Shown here: positions 43,776-55,549 of the stretch, piece after piece
Layout: every line of letters starts with the position of its first letter
Position numbering within the stretch: position 1 is the first letter of the stretch
NCBI GenBank assembly: GCA_037176725.1
Contig: JAZBRS010000057.1
Location: 87,627,501-87,691,500, forward strand
DNA: 64,000 nt
Origin: Posidonia oceanica
Lineage: Eukaryota > Streptophyta > Magnoliopsida > Alismatales > Posidoniaceae
Direction of reading: 5' to 3'
Notes under the pieces: generated by a model
Seen by the model: only the letters and a program-made list of their open reading frames with translations
What the model was told of the DNA's origin: nothing
The model's database searches: none
Made by a program: the position numbers and the translations under genes

Positions 43776-46071
43776 CGTTGGCCAGAGCTTCTCGTGTTTT
43801 TTTTCGAGCGCTCCTTGCATCCTTGAGAGCACCACCTGCATCTAGAGCATTCCTTCCAAGCTTCCGAGCCCCTCCTGACCTCTGAATCCCCTCGATTCCG
43901 GCACTCTGGAATTGAGGAAGTATCTCCGGTGAACTCTCTCACCGTCGAGACTCCCACCGCCTTCCCAGCACACCCAGAGCATCCCCTTGAGTCTGCGAGG
44001 AAGCGTGCCATCTTCCCGAGTGATTCCCCAAGCCCTGCCGCTCCGTCCTCCCGCTTGACTACAGCAGCAACGTCGTCGGAGAAGACAGCAGCCCTGGCGC
44101 GCTTCAGGTATGCACTTGACTCTCTGGTAGTGTAGAATTCTTCCCGCATGTAGTGTTTTCTTTCCCCTTTAATTTCTGGCCTTAATTGCATTCTGCATTG
44201 CCGTTTTTTCCCTCTTTTCTGCTGCCTCTCGCGCCAGACAGATGGCTCGCGCTCGGCCTCGTGCCGACGCGCCCATAGCCACCTCGTCTCGCTGCGCAGA
44301 GTCTCCAGCTACCTCCCTTGCGTCCGCTCCGAGTCTCCTCAGTGTGCATTGGGCTGATAGCATCCTCTAAGCCGCCTCTATGGCCGGTGGAGGAGCGCGG
44401 TCGCCGACACGATGCTGCCGAGGTGGGGGCGACGCCTCGGGCCGTGCCACCTCGCGTCCACACCTCATGTGGATAGCTGGGTGTGCCCTCTTGCCTCCCC
44501 AACTGATTTTGCCGCTTTCCATTGAGCATCAGGCCCGGAATTGGGCAATGAAGATCCTCAGTCTGGCAGGCTGGTCTCGCGTCGAGGTCCCGCGTGGACC
44601 TCTTGCGTATTAGACTATGACGCCAGGCTGAGCTTCCAGCCTCTTTTCGACCCCTTTTAGCATCTGTTTTTTTTGTTATTATTGCATGATATTGTTGCCT
44701 AGCTTCTTCTCTTTAATATCTGTCTACTTACTTTAATTTCCATTGCCTGTGGGTCCTGGAATCTGGCGATGAAGGTTCTCTTTCTGAACCGACTGGTCCC
44801 GCGTCGAGGTCCCACGTGGACCTCCTACGTTTTTGACTGAGATATCAGACAGAGTTCCCAGCCATCATTCCGACCCTCATTTATACCTGTTTCCTTGATG
44901 TTATTGCATAATATTGTTCCGGGATACTCCCTCCCCATCATCCAACCGGTCTCATACCGAATTGGATTGAGGAAGGCCTCCCATTTGGCTGTGACTTATC
45001 ACTGGAAGTATGAACTGTCCCCGTGTGGAAGTCCCACATGAGACCCCCGCGTATTTAACAGTAGCTTCCACATGTGTGACTAGAGCCTATCTTCCCTTAT
45101 TTTGGCTCCCCCTCGTGCATGTTTACATTCAAGCACCCTTATTTACTTCTCTGTTTCCTTTTGAGCATTGTTTACTTAAGTCTTACTTGCTTTACTTATG
45201 CTCTTTATCTTGTACATTGCTTTCTCACTTTATATTGCCTATCTCTTGATTGCTTGAAGCATATGTGGTGTTTAAATACATTCTATCTCCTCATGTATGT
45301 TTGCTTTTAGCCTTACATAGCTACTTGCCTTAGTCTTCCTTTAATCCATGAGCATGTCTACTTAAGTTGCTTTCCTTTCGCCTCCTTAAAGTATCATGGC
45401 ATGTCTTGTTTTCATGAGCTAGAACATATTAATTGGCCTTCATCCTACATTGAGCCACACTATGAGCAGAATGACGTTAGAAAAGGCCGCTTCTCGGGCA
45501 TATCGGGGGTACCTAATACCTTCCCCGCGCGTACCAGGAGTCCTTACCCATCTCTGGACCATAATAACTCAGTGTCGCATCCGTTTGCATGGATCCACTT
45601 TGTTTTCTTTTGCTTTCTTTGTTTACTCCGGTTTTTCTTGTCTTCTGGCTTTTCCCAATTAGACTAGGTGGCGACTCCCCTTTTTTTGTTGTTTATCTTA
45701 TTCATCGTTTTCGATGTTTTTTGGTAATTTTGCACTCTTTATCGAGTCGAATCTTCCTCGAACATGCCATCTTCTGAGACCCTCTTTCTCTTCGACCGGG
45801 CATCTGCGAGCTTTGGCAGCGGCTCCCATATCGAATGCGAGAGACGGTCGCATAAGAATGACCACTCTATCAAAGAATTTAGACTTGATCTTTTCTTCCT
45901 TTTTCTTTTACTCTTTTATCGTCACTTATCATTTTATTGGTGTTTTCTTCCTCGAGTCGAACTTTCCTCGGATACACCATTAGCTGTGGCCCTCATTCCC
46001 TACGGCCGGGCGTCTGCGAGCTTTGGCAGCGGCCCCCGAGTCGTACGTCGAAAGAGACGGTCACAGTAAAG

Positions 46072-46089
46072 TGGCGACTCCGCTGGGGA
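46072..46089 (+). other. Primer-binding site of element G (tRNA-Arg type)
   Basis: TGGCGACTCCGCTGGGGA, 6 bases after the LTR end. Ogre elements are known to use a tRNA-Arg site of this form. Confidence 0.85.
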
Positions 46090-47039
46090 TACTAGACTCC
46101 GACTTTTTGTTTTTCGTCTTCCGCTTATCTTGTGGTCTTTCCTTGCTTGCACCTTTGTTCTAGCCCTTTGTTACTCTATTTAGCGTTTATTTGCGATGTC
46201 GTGATTGATTGTTTCGATGTTTGTTTCACAAATCATGTACACAACACGATCACATGCCATGCTCATGTCTTTTGATGTGTTGTATGATTTAGCGTTGCCA
46301 TGACTGAATGTTTGTTTCCCCTTTCTTGCATTTATCTTAAGGTAAAGTAGAGTTGTGATTGCCTCCCTCCTTGGTTTAACTTAAAACATGCAAGTAAAAG
46401 TGACATTTGGGCTTACTAGAGCTTCTACATCAACTTCTATCCCCTTTTTGCGGTTAATAAAATGGGCAAGCTAAAAAACTTAATGCATACTCGCATGTTT
46501 GAGCATATAAGGCATGCATTCTTCTCCTCCCTGAGTCCACCTACTTAGTCTAAGAAGGATAGGTCCCGTCCCCCGTTCCGTCGCTTTTTGCGATAGCGCA
46601 AGTGGATTGGCCTTGTCCCCCCTTTGTTTGGGGGTTGTGTCGATGTTACTAGGGGGTACAAGCCTTGCTTTTGGCAGGTCGACGGCTCCCCAACGCACCA
46701 CCCGTCACTGCTTGGCTTTGGCCAAGATTTAGATGGGAGCCTTACTTTTCTAACCGAGTCGAAGACCTATACACCCTGTGCGGATTCGGAGTAGATAACC
46801 TACTAGGACACACTAGATTGGTGAGAGAGAGCATGATAGAAAGCATTTGCATGCATATCATACATATCACAACTAACAGCATTTGCATTCATTTGTCAGG
46901 TCCTAACCTCTTTGTTTGCTTTGTCCCTCAGGTCTGTGAGCGAGTTCCCTTGTCGGAGCTCGGGTCTGTTTCTTTGCTCATGCCCCTGTTGTGACAACCT
47001 TTTCTCGACCCTCCTTTCTCGAGGTATCCGTCGAGTTCG
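46090..47039 (+). other. 5' leader of element G
   Basis: Non-coding and homologous to K's leader (481-1382). An acceptor-like GTCCCTCAG at 46931 could pair with the donor in the LTR (44108) to remove much of the leader. Confidence 0.65.
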
Positions 47040-49600
47040 ATGATAGCTCATCCTAGGCGTCGTCCTTCTTTTCCCTGTCGCAGTCCAGTTCTCACTCACT
47101 CTCGGACCGCCATGGCCTAGCGTATTAGTGAGCCCATGTTCTCTGTTGCCTTGCAAGGGTCCCAGATTCCGACCCCTCCTTCTGTGGCTCTCGTCTCCAC
47201 TGTTGCCCCTCGCACCTTTCACTTTCAGGCGCAGGGGAACCCTGGAATTTTCGGACATCATCTGGCTACCGTATCTCCGGGGACTGTCACCGAGTCTGTC
47301 ACGGTGACTACCTCTCGTGTCCTGGAAACGCTATATAATGTCCGGGGTCTTGCGCTTGATTCCCCCACTGTGACAGCTCCTCCTGATGTAGGATTCTGCT
47401 CTGTTGGACAGTCTGTGCCTCCTCCTGTTGCACCCACTCCCTCGCAGGCACTGTAATTCAGTATTCGCACTGACGGGACACCTGAAGCACAGTACCAGCA
47501 CCTGTTAGGGCTTGTCCAGCATCTGTAGGACATGGCTCTGTCTCTTCGCCCCCTTGTGGCTCTTGAGGTCCCTGTTGTCCCTCCCTTCCAGTTTCAGGCA
47601 TTCTCCACTGCACCACCGCCTCGGCCCTCGTCGCAGCTACTCGTTGCTCCGACGGTAGGGGCGGCATCGCTGCCTCCTGTGCACCCACTCCTCACTACAC
47701 AGCATTTTACTCCCCCCTCTAGTGGTCATCCTACTAGGATGATAGGAACACAGCATCCACTTGGTCTGCAGTCCGGCACTGTGCCATTGCAGCAGCTGTT
47801 GCTCCCACATACTCCAACACCCACAGCACAGCATTCTGTTTATCTTCCCCCAGTGCATACACCCCACAGCACCACACACCCTTGCACGGGTATGCCGGCC
47901 ATCATGTCGCCTCACCAACCGACGAGATGGTGGATCCGGAGGAGCACTTAGGTGCGACCCAGACGGCATATGCTAACGTTGCCCCAGCTGCACCTTCTTT
48001 GCCAACGGCGACCCCGGATGCCCTCCTTAACAGGATGGGCGATCTGGAGAGAGCACTCCATCGAGTGCAGGGCGGGGAACGCCAGTCCTTCGAGTACCGA
48101 GACCTCTGTTACTTCCCAAAGGCTGTACTCCCAGCGAATTTCCGCATCTCGGACTTTGACAAGTACAACGGGAAGGGCTGCCCCATCTCTCATCTACGGG
48201 CTTATTGCGGGGACCTCACACAGCTTTAGGGCGATGAGAGGTTTCTTATCCGCCTGTTCCAAAAGAGTCTTACTGGTCCGGCTCTCAAGTGGTTCACGTC
48301 ACTTGATATGGCCTCCATTAGGACCTGAAGCGCCCTCACCCTAGCGTTTGTGGAACAGTACTCTTTCAATCTCGACCAAGTCCCAAAGAGGGAGGATTTG
48401 GTCTCCACTGTGCAGAAACCCCATGAGCCGTTCGGGGAGTACGTCGGCCGATGGCGCGCACTGGCCTCGTAGGTTCGAGATAGGCCCTCTGACGAGGAGT
48501 CTATTGAGATCCTCATCCGAGGCTCACTGCCATCGATTGGGGGTATGCTCAATCTTCAATCTGTCACCACCTTTGCATCATTGATTCGGTCAGGCTCCCG
48601 CATAGAGAGTGCAATCCGTAGCGGCCGCTACCCCACCATCTCCGCACTTGCCAGACCGGACATCGTCCCCAACCGCAACAACAGCAACAACAGTGGCAAC
48701 AACAACAACGGCAACAACCATGCCAGAAGAAGGATCAGCCCAAGCCCGCTATTGCCTACGTTGACTCTCCTGTGGCGCAGTTCAACCTGGTGGGTCACCC
48801 TGCCTCGAATCAAATGGTTTATGCACCTGCACCCTCACACACTCCATAGATTGCACACATCGCTCAACCGGTCTATCCAGCCGCATCGGCCTGGCAAGGA
48901 CAATGCCCTCCGCAGAAATGGTTTTGCGGCAACACGTGCCAATTCACAAAGCTCGTGGAGCCGCTGAGCACCATCCTGCCTAAGGTGGCGTCACTCCTTA
49001 GGTTCCCCGAGGTTCGCCCACTGCCCAACCCACTTCCATCGTGGTACAAGGCAGGCCTCTTTTTCAATTACCATTGAGTTGAGGGCCACTCGACGGATAA
49101 CTGCTTCACTTTGGGGGGAGCCATCCAGGACCTGATCGACCAGAGGGTCATCACCATAAACACTCAGGAGGCGGCATCCACTTCTACCCCTCCACTTGCA
49201 TCCACCCCTGCATCATCTCTAGCTCATCCCAGCATCTTGCATCGACCCTTGCCTGAGCATTCTGGCTCAGGAGGCGCCAGGGCCTCAGGAGTCCACGCTC
49301 TCTTCCCTTTTGGGCCCACCGCTTCCGCAGTGGACCCATCTTCTCTAATCCATCGCGTTTCAGATCCTTTTCCTTTGGCTCTGTACAACTCTGTCCTTGC
49401 CGGCTCTGAATCGGCAATCCATATGATACAGCTGAACGCCGAGCCGAGGCCTTCTGCCGCTCGGCCCACCATGCAACACCCTTCTGAGCCACCTATCTGC
49501 CTGCTGGCCTTGTTGCAACCAGAACCTCTTCGGCCCTCCTCCCATTTTTCTACACCAGCAGGACCCGCCTATCCACTGCCAACCCCCTGGAGCTTACGGC
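47040..49600 (+). pseudogene. gag: gag pseudogene of element G
   Basis: A P/S/T-rich N-terminal part is followed by the Gag core in one frame from 47882: FRISDFDKYNGKG (about 48140), LTGPALKWF (about 48270) and PFGEYVGRWRAL (about 48430). An asparagine-rich linker and a decayed Tat-type zinc knuckle (NYH..EGHSTDNC, about 49060-49110) leading into AIQDLIDQRV follow. In-frame stops are at about 48227 (TAG), 48326 (TGA) and 48469 (TAG), and there are frameshifts after 48700. Gag forms the particle and its knuckle binds RNA; this copy cannot make a full protein. The order Gag core, knuckle, then IQ.LID is the same as in A and is typical of Tat elements. Confidence 0.8.
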
Positions 49601-49610
49601 CCGCATACCT

Positions 49611-50552
49611 GTGGTCATTACTCTGACACGGGATACCCATAGAGTCCCGTATGACTACCCCACAGAAATGTGTGCCGAAGTCACGCGTTCGGGAAGGGTG
49701 TATAGGCCTCTAGCCCCAGTAGCCCAGCCTACCACTCCAGAAGCCGCAGCCGCTCCATCCACAAAGCAAACCACCAAACCATCCCAGGACCCCATTCAAC
49801 CCTTTGCCTCCACCAAAGGCCAACCCAGTGCCGACATTATTGCCCAGCTTAAGAGGGTAAAGGCCGACATCTCCATTTGGGATTTAATCCACTCTTCTGC
49901 GGAGCACCGAGAGGCCTTCTTTCGTGTGTTCCAGGCAGCCCATGTATCCCAAACCATCAAACCCGCAACCCTTGAAAGCATGGTGGGCATGATTGCGGAA
50001 CCTCACATCATCTCTTTCTCGAGTGACGAGCTCCCCTCGGCAGGGGCATGCCACAACAAGCCTCTCTTCGTCACAGTGCAGTACAACGATCTCCGCATCC
50101 CTCTGACCTTGGTTGATAATGGTGCAGGTCTTAATGTCTGCCCCTTGCGCACCGCAAGTAAACTCGGATTCAAAGCTGAGGATATCACACCAGTCACTAA
50201 AGGGATGACGTCGTTCGACAACACGCACCACGACGCAGTGGTATTTGATGTTGACTTCTTCGTCGTCGATTTAGAGCCATCTTTCAATCTTCTATTGGGG
50301 GGCCCTTGGCTGCACCAACATCAGGTGATCCCCTCAACTCTCCACCAAATGATAAAGTTCCGCCACGATGACGAAATCATCGCCGTCATGGTTGAAAACT
50401 TTGATGGAGAGGGAGGCGAGGTGGTCTCCTCAGTTTCCCCACAGACTGTCTCCTTTGATTCTAAACCCACTGATGTCTTGTATCGCGTCAATCGGTTCGA
50501 ACCGGTTGACTTCATTTCCGATCTTGAGCGTGTCAACCTTCCGACCGCTTAG
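49611..50552 (+). pseudogene. Protease domain of element G
   Basis: This frame stays open for 313 codons, but it lacks its connection to gag and RT. An aspartic protease core has VDNGAGLNVCPL around the catalytic aspartate (codon at 50115), preceded by PLFVTVQYNDLRIPL. The second half has the typical Tat signature NLLLGGPWLHQHQVIPSTLHQ (about 50288-50350). Retroviral-type proteases of this class work as dimers and cut Gag-Pol. The triad reads D-N-G rather than the more common D-S/T-G; I cannot tell whether that is ancestral to this lineage. The N-terminal half is a low-complexity A/T/P-rich linker. Confidence 0.8.
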
Positions 50553-50582
50553 GGAAATCCTTCCCGGATGGTCGAGAACCTT

Positions 50583-50916
50583 TGCCACAGGTGGGGCTAC
50601 AAGCACGGAACGTCGCTCGGGCTGCACAGCTAGGGGATCGCTGAGCCGATTACGGCAGAAGAGAGAAGAGACCATGAAGACCTCGGTTATGACGGGCAGC
50701 CACGTAAGGATGCATACTGGCGCGGAAGAGGTCGGAGAATGTTTATTCCCTTGAATTTCTCTAACTTCGTCAGTACAGGTATTCTCGATCCCAACCTTAA
50801 TGAAGCCGCAGCACATGCCACACTCCACTTAGACTCCCTGCCTCCATTAGAAGAGTGGGTCACTGTCGAAGACTGGTATTCAGATGAAGAGCAGTCAGAG
50901 ACAGACGCTGTGTAGG
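50583..50916 (+). pseudogene. G-patch segment after protease
   Basis: Reading on past the protease in another frame gives HRWGYKHGTSLGLHS, a TAG stop, then GIAEPI. The glycine spacing is that of a G-patch, an RNA-binding motif that follows the protease in some retroelements. Downstream are WRGRGRRMFIPLNFSNFV and an acidic tail (EDWYSDEEQSETDAV) ending at TAG 50914. It is short and has one internal stop. Confidence 0.6.
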
Positions 50917-51489
50917 TCGGCAAGGATGCCCGGCCAGATCCCCTAGCACTTCGGTTAGTTCACTTCTCCCTGCCTCCTACGGTTATAACAGTTCTGGCAG
51001 ACGCTGCATCAAAGTTGACAGCCACTCGTCCTTACGCAGCATCATCAGTTTGCCCACCAGTTGCAGTAGTAGCTCCTCAGTCAGGAGCGCATCCCCAGAA
51101 GCCGCCATCCTACCCGACCAGGACAACAATCACCGCAGCACTGCGCCCCTTTCCTTGGGAGAAGAGCTCTACTAGTTCAGCAGGTCCTCCCGCTTTGCCA
51201 GTGGCATTGTTAACAATGCAAATGGATCCTACAGCCACACAGCCACCTACTTTAAAGAATCAAGTCTTGTGGCGGGACCACATGGTGTCTACGGCTACAC
51301 CCACAGTGTCACCACCTACCAAAGGAGTCCTATCTCCCAGCGCGGTCATCCAGCTATCGGCCCTCCCAAGCAACGGGCCAGATTGTCCTCCCTACCTGCC
51401 AACACAAATAGCACCCTCGTCGTGGTAGGCACCTCGGCCCCTAATCCAATTAGCAGCCGAGGCAGCTGCCCCAAGAGGGGAAAATCTCG

Positions 51490-53160
51490 AGCGACAGGCA
51501 TATGAGCCGTGCAATGCCTACCTTGTCGACCTCGCTCCCGACGAAGAAGAGGGAGCCGTCAAGGAGGCGCAAGAGGAGGACATGCTCGAGGATTTAGAGT
51601 TATTATTTCAAGAACAGTTGGCAGTATTTGGAAAAGATGCCGCCGAATTGGACGCCGCAAGGAAAGGAAAGGCGGTGATTACAGATCAAGTACCCGCACA
51701 TCCCCCTAGGCAGCAGGACCACTCATCCATCATGGCCTTGGAGGAAATAGTGATTCCACCACCCACTAGACCATTTGAATTAATCACCTCACAGCCAGGA
51801 GGTGGGTCTAAGTGGTTTGTACAGCGCTTGCCCCGCCCGAGCAGCACAGCAGGCAGAAGCAGTTCCACCAACCTGCCGAGAGACAGTTACCGGGTTAGAA
51901 TGCCCTCCGCCAGTACATCAGGAAGTGCGGAGGAGTATACAGTAACAGCAGCAGCAGCAGAGATAGCAGAGGCAGAAAGACCTAGACGACCAGTAGAGCC
52001 GGAGGCCTCAGCAGCTGAGCCCACGCAGCGGGCATACAGAAACACGCGAGTCAGCGTGACCATCCTGAAACGCCATCAGGGCCAGGATGCTGAACAGATT
52101 TGCTCCTTCGATGTCACAAATCCAACCTTTGAGAAGGAGATCCTCTCGGAACTCATAGCTTATGAAGAGGAGGATACAGGCATAGAAGAGAATGACGAAC
52201 CTTTGCCTGGGTTTCAACCCTTCGGCGATGATCCAGAAGGACCAAACCTACACGTCGAGGAGGAAGTAGAGATCATCAACATCGGCACAGCCGAGGAGAT
52301 TAAGCAGGTTCGTACTAGTGCCAAATTGCCCCCCCAAGCCCAGGAAGAGTTCATTGCATTCCTCATGGAATATGCAGACGTCTTCGCTTGGAGCTATGAT
52401 GATATGGTTGGCTTAGATGTCGAGATAGTGGTACACACACAACCACTAGACCCAGATGTGAAGCCAGTTAAACAGAAGCTCAGGAGGTGGCGATCGTAAT
52501 GGCTGTTGATGATCAAGGAGGAAATTATGAAGCAACATAATGTCAGCTTCCTCAAGGTTGTCTTGTACCCGAAATGGCTCGCCAACGTCGTCCCCATACC
52601 TAAAAAAGACGGGAAAGTCCACATGTGCATCGATTACAGAGATCTAAACAAAGTCAGCCCCAAGGACGACTTTCCTCTGCCACACATAGACATCCTGGTG
52701 GACAATACGGCAGGTCACAAGATGCTTTCATTTATGGACGGCTTTTCAAGTTATAACCAGATCAGAATGGCAGAGGAGGATATGGAGAAGACATCTTTCA
52801 TCACTCCATGGGGGGTCTTCTACTACAGAGTAATGCCATTTGGGCTGAAAAATGCTAGAGCAACTTACCAGAGAGCAATGACGACTCTGTTCCACGACCT
52901 CATGCATCAGGAGGTGGAGGTCTACGTGGACAATATGATCGCCAAGTCCCGAGAGCCTGAAGATCATCTTGCTTGCCTGAAGAAGCTGTTCGACCGCCTT
53001 AAGCGATACAAACTCAAGCTCAATCCCAACAAGTGCGTCTTCGGTGTGTCATCAGGGAAGCTTCTTGGTTATTTGTCAGCCAGAGGAGAATTGAAGTGGA
53101 TCCCAGCAAAGCCCGAGCCATCATTGAAATGCCACCCCCTACTACTGAGAAGGAGGTCCG
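51490..53160 (+). pseudogene. Reverse transcriptase pseudogene of element G
   Basis: An acidic, alanine-rich linker (51582-52300) leads into EYADVFAWSYDDMVGLD and then the RT palm/finger motifs: WLANVVPIPKKDGK (about 52575), CIDYRDLNKVSPKDDFPLP (about 52627), FMDGFSSYNQI (about 52733), TPWGVFYYRVMPFGLKNA (about 52803) and YVDNMIAKS (52923). The catalytic box should be YVDD; here the second aspartate is asparagine (AAT at 52932), so this copy would lack one metal ligand. A TAA stop at 52498 and a frame change near 53090 further break it. RT copies the genomic RNA in the particle. Placement and motif style fit the Tat lineage. Confidence 0.9.
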
Positions 53161-53743
53161 GGGCCTACTAGGGCGACTACAGTATATCAGTCGATTCGTC
53201 GCACAGTTCACACCCATCTACGAGCCGATCTTCAAACTCTTGAGAAAGAATGCACAAATCAAGTGGGGCGACGAATGCCAGGCCGCGTTTGAGAAAATCA
53301 AGCAGCTCCTAACTAAGCCCCCTGTCTTGGTTCCTCCCACACCAGGAAGACCCCTGCTGCTGTACCTCTCAACAACGCAGCATTCTATAGGCGCAGTCCT
53401 AGGCTAGCATGATGAGTTGGGTCGCAAAGAACGCGCCATCTACTACCTGAGCAGGAAGTTCAATGACTACGAAGCCAGGTATACAATGATTGAGAAAACT
53501 TGCCTTTCCCTAGTCTGGGCCACACAAAAGCTGAGGCACTATATGATGGCCTACCCCGTTCTACTCCTGTGTAGGCATGACCCAATGAAGTATTTGTTTC
53601 AGAAGCCAACACTAGTAGGCCGATGTGTCAAGTGGCAGGTACTCCTATCTCAGTACGACATTACCTTCGTGACCTAGAAGTCAATAAAGGGGCAGGCCGT
53701 AGCAGATCATCTGGCCGACTTACCACTGCCTGAATATTAGCCT
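53090..53743 (+). pseudogene. RT connection and first RNase H domain of element G
   Basis: In the shifted frame: IEVDPSKARAI, LGRLQYISRFV and KWGDECQAAFEKIKQ, followed by an RNase H-like fold with LLLYLSTTQHSIGAVLG, RAIYYLSRKFNDYEARYTM and GRCVKWQVLLSQYDI. The usual first catalytic motif T-D-A-S reads S-T-T-Q here. Loss of catalytic residues in this RT-linked domain is the norm for Tat elements, which rely on a second RNase H. Stops: TAG at 53405, 53675 and 53738, all replaceable by CAG. Confidence 0.75.
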
Positions 53744-54310
53744 TTGCAGGTGCAATTCCCTGATGAGGACATCTTGTTCACCTCAGAAGACACCGAGCAG
53801 AAGGATTCCGAGGATGAATTTCAGTGGCACATGTTTTTTGACGGCGCCGTCAATAAAAGAGGTAGAGGCATCGGAGCAGTCCTAGCAACACCACAGGGAG
53901 AACTAATCCCATTTGCCAGGAAAATGACCTTCAGCTGCACCAACAACGAGGCAGAGTACGAAGCCTGCATCTTAGGACTGCGAGTCGCACTCGAGCATGG
54001 TGTGCGGAAACTGCATGTGCACGGTGATGCAATGTTAGTCGTCTCCCAAGTCAATGGCGACTGGAAGACCAAGGATCCCAAGCTGGTGCCATACCATGAG
54101 TACCTACTGGAACTGATTGAGCACTTCGAGGAGACTCGCTTCACCTTCATGAATAGAGCCAAGAATGCCTATGCAGACGCTTTGGCAACCCTAGCGTCCT
54201 GGCTCTCCATACTCGAAGACAATGCAGTGGACGTATCAGTCACCCGTGTCGAGCAACCCGCACACTGTATGAGTATCGAGGAGGCAGTTATTGCAGAGGA
54301 ACCTCCCTAG
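53744..54310 (+). pseudogene. Second, archaeal-type RNase H domain
   Basis: 188 codons open. All four acidic positions of a type I RNase H are visible: FFDGA (about 53836), NNEAEYEA (about 53942), HGDAMLV (about 54020, usually GDS) and NAYADALATLAS (about 54165). A second RNase H of archaeal type, placed between the RT-linked RNase H and integrase, is a hallmark of the Tat branch of Ty3/gypsy. It would degrade the RNA strand of RNA-DNA hybrids. The domain itself looks intact but is isolated by TAG at 53738 and TAG at 54308. Confidence 0.85.
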
Positions 54311-54313
54311 TAC

Positions 54314-55549
54314 CAAGACATCAAGGTCTTCCTGGAGTCTGGCAACCTCCCGACCGGCACATCAGTAGTGGACAGAAAGACTATTGTGCGCCTGGCATCC
54401 AAGTATGTCCTGGGAGCAGGACATCTCTACAGAAGGTCCTACAATCAGATGCTTTTGCGCTATGCAGACAAAAAAGAGGCTGACATGCTGATGCTTCAGG
54501 TCCATGCAGGGACATGCGGCCCACACATGAACGGTGTGTTGCTAGCCAAGAAAATTATGCTGCAAGGTTACTTCTGGTCCACAATGGAGGCAGATTGTTG
54601 CCGGTTCATGTGCAAATGCCACAATTGTCAGATACATGGGAACTTCATCCATGCACCGCCGCAGCAGCTCCACAGCATGGCGTCACCTTGGCCTTTCTCC
54701 ACTTGGGGAATTGACATCATTGGCGCAATCCATCCTGCAGCCTCCAACGGCCATCGCTTCATCCTTGTAGCAATCGACTACTTTACCAAATGGGTGGAAG
54801 CAGCCTCATACAAGGCAGTAACGGCCGTTGTAACAGAGAAGTTCATCAGGAACAACATCATTGCCCGTTACGGGGTCTCGTATGCGCTCATCTTTGATAA
54901 TGGCACGAATTTCACGACCAAGAGAACGGAGGAGTGCCTGCACAGTTTCAGGATTAAGCACCACAAGTCCTCCCTTTATCGGCCACAGATGAATGGCGCA
55001 GTCGAGTCGGCCAATAAGAACTTGATAAAGATTCTCAAGAAGATGGCGGAGACTCACAAGGACTGGCACGACAAGCTCCCATACGCCTTATGGGCCTACA
55101 GAACGTCGATCCGGACCTCGACAGGGGCAACTCCTTATTCACTGGTCTATAGCATGGAGATCATTCTGCCAGTCGAAGTTGAGATCCCGTCCCTACGGAT
55201 TCTAAAAGAGGCAGAACTGGAAGGGGCAGAATGGGTCGAAGATCGTTGCGCCCAGTTGAACCTAATCGACGAGCGTAGATTGCAGGCAATGCACCATGCT
55301 CAATGCTATCAGAAGAGGATGGCCAGGTCCTATCAGAAGAAAGTCAGGCCCAGAAGCTTCACGCCGGGTGACTTGGTCTTGCGAGCCATTCACCTTCCTG
55401 ACGGTCGAGGCAAATTCCAGCCCAATTGGCGTGGCCCTTATGTCATCAAGCAGATATACTCTGGGGGTGCAGTAATCCTCGAGAGCATGGATTAGGTCGA
55501 GCAGTCCGAGCCAGTCAATGCCTGCTATCTCAAGAAATACTACCAATGA
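54314..55549 (+). pseudogene. Integrase of element G
   Basis: Zinc-binding HHCC region: VHAGTCGPHMNG (about 54502) and CKCHNC (about 54612). Catalytic D-D-E core: WGIDIIGAI (about 54705), LIFDNGTNF (about 54889) and GAVESANKNL (about 54995), so all three acidic residues are present. The C-terminal region has FTPGDLVLRAIHLPDG and the GPY-type motif NWRGPYVI (about 55425). The frame is open from 54368 to a TAG at 55493, then continues to a final YLKKYYQ and TGA at 55547. The stop 17 codons before the end is also present in element E. Integrase inserts the cDNA into the host genome. Confidence 0.9.

Larger units (their letters stand above)
43058..46065 (+). mobile_element. 5' LTR of element G (family I)
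   Basis: TGTAGACACCCC to ACGGTCACA, 3.0 kb. Contains TATAAAT (43769), donor-like CTTCAG|GTATGC (44108), the GGTACCTAATACCTTCCCC block (45508) and CTAGGTGGCGACTCC (45664). Its palindrome type is CTCCCGCGTG / CGCGTCGAGGTCCC. Confidence 0.9.
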
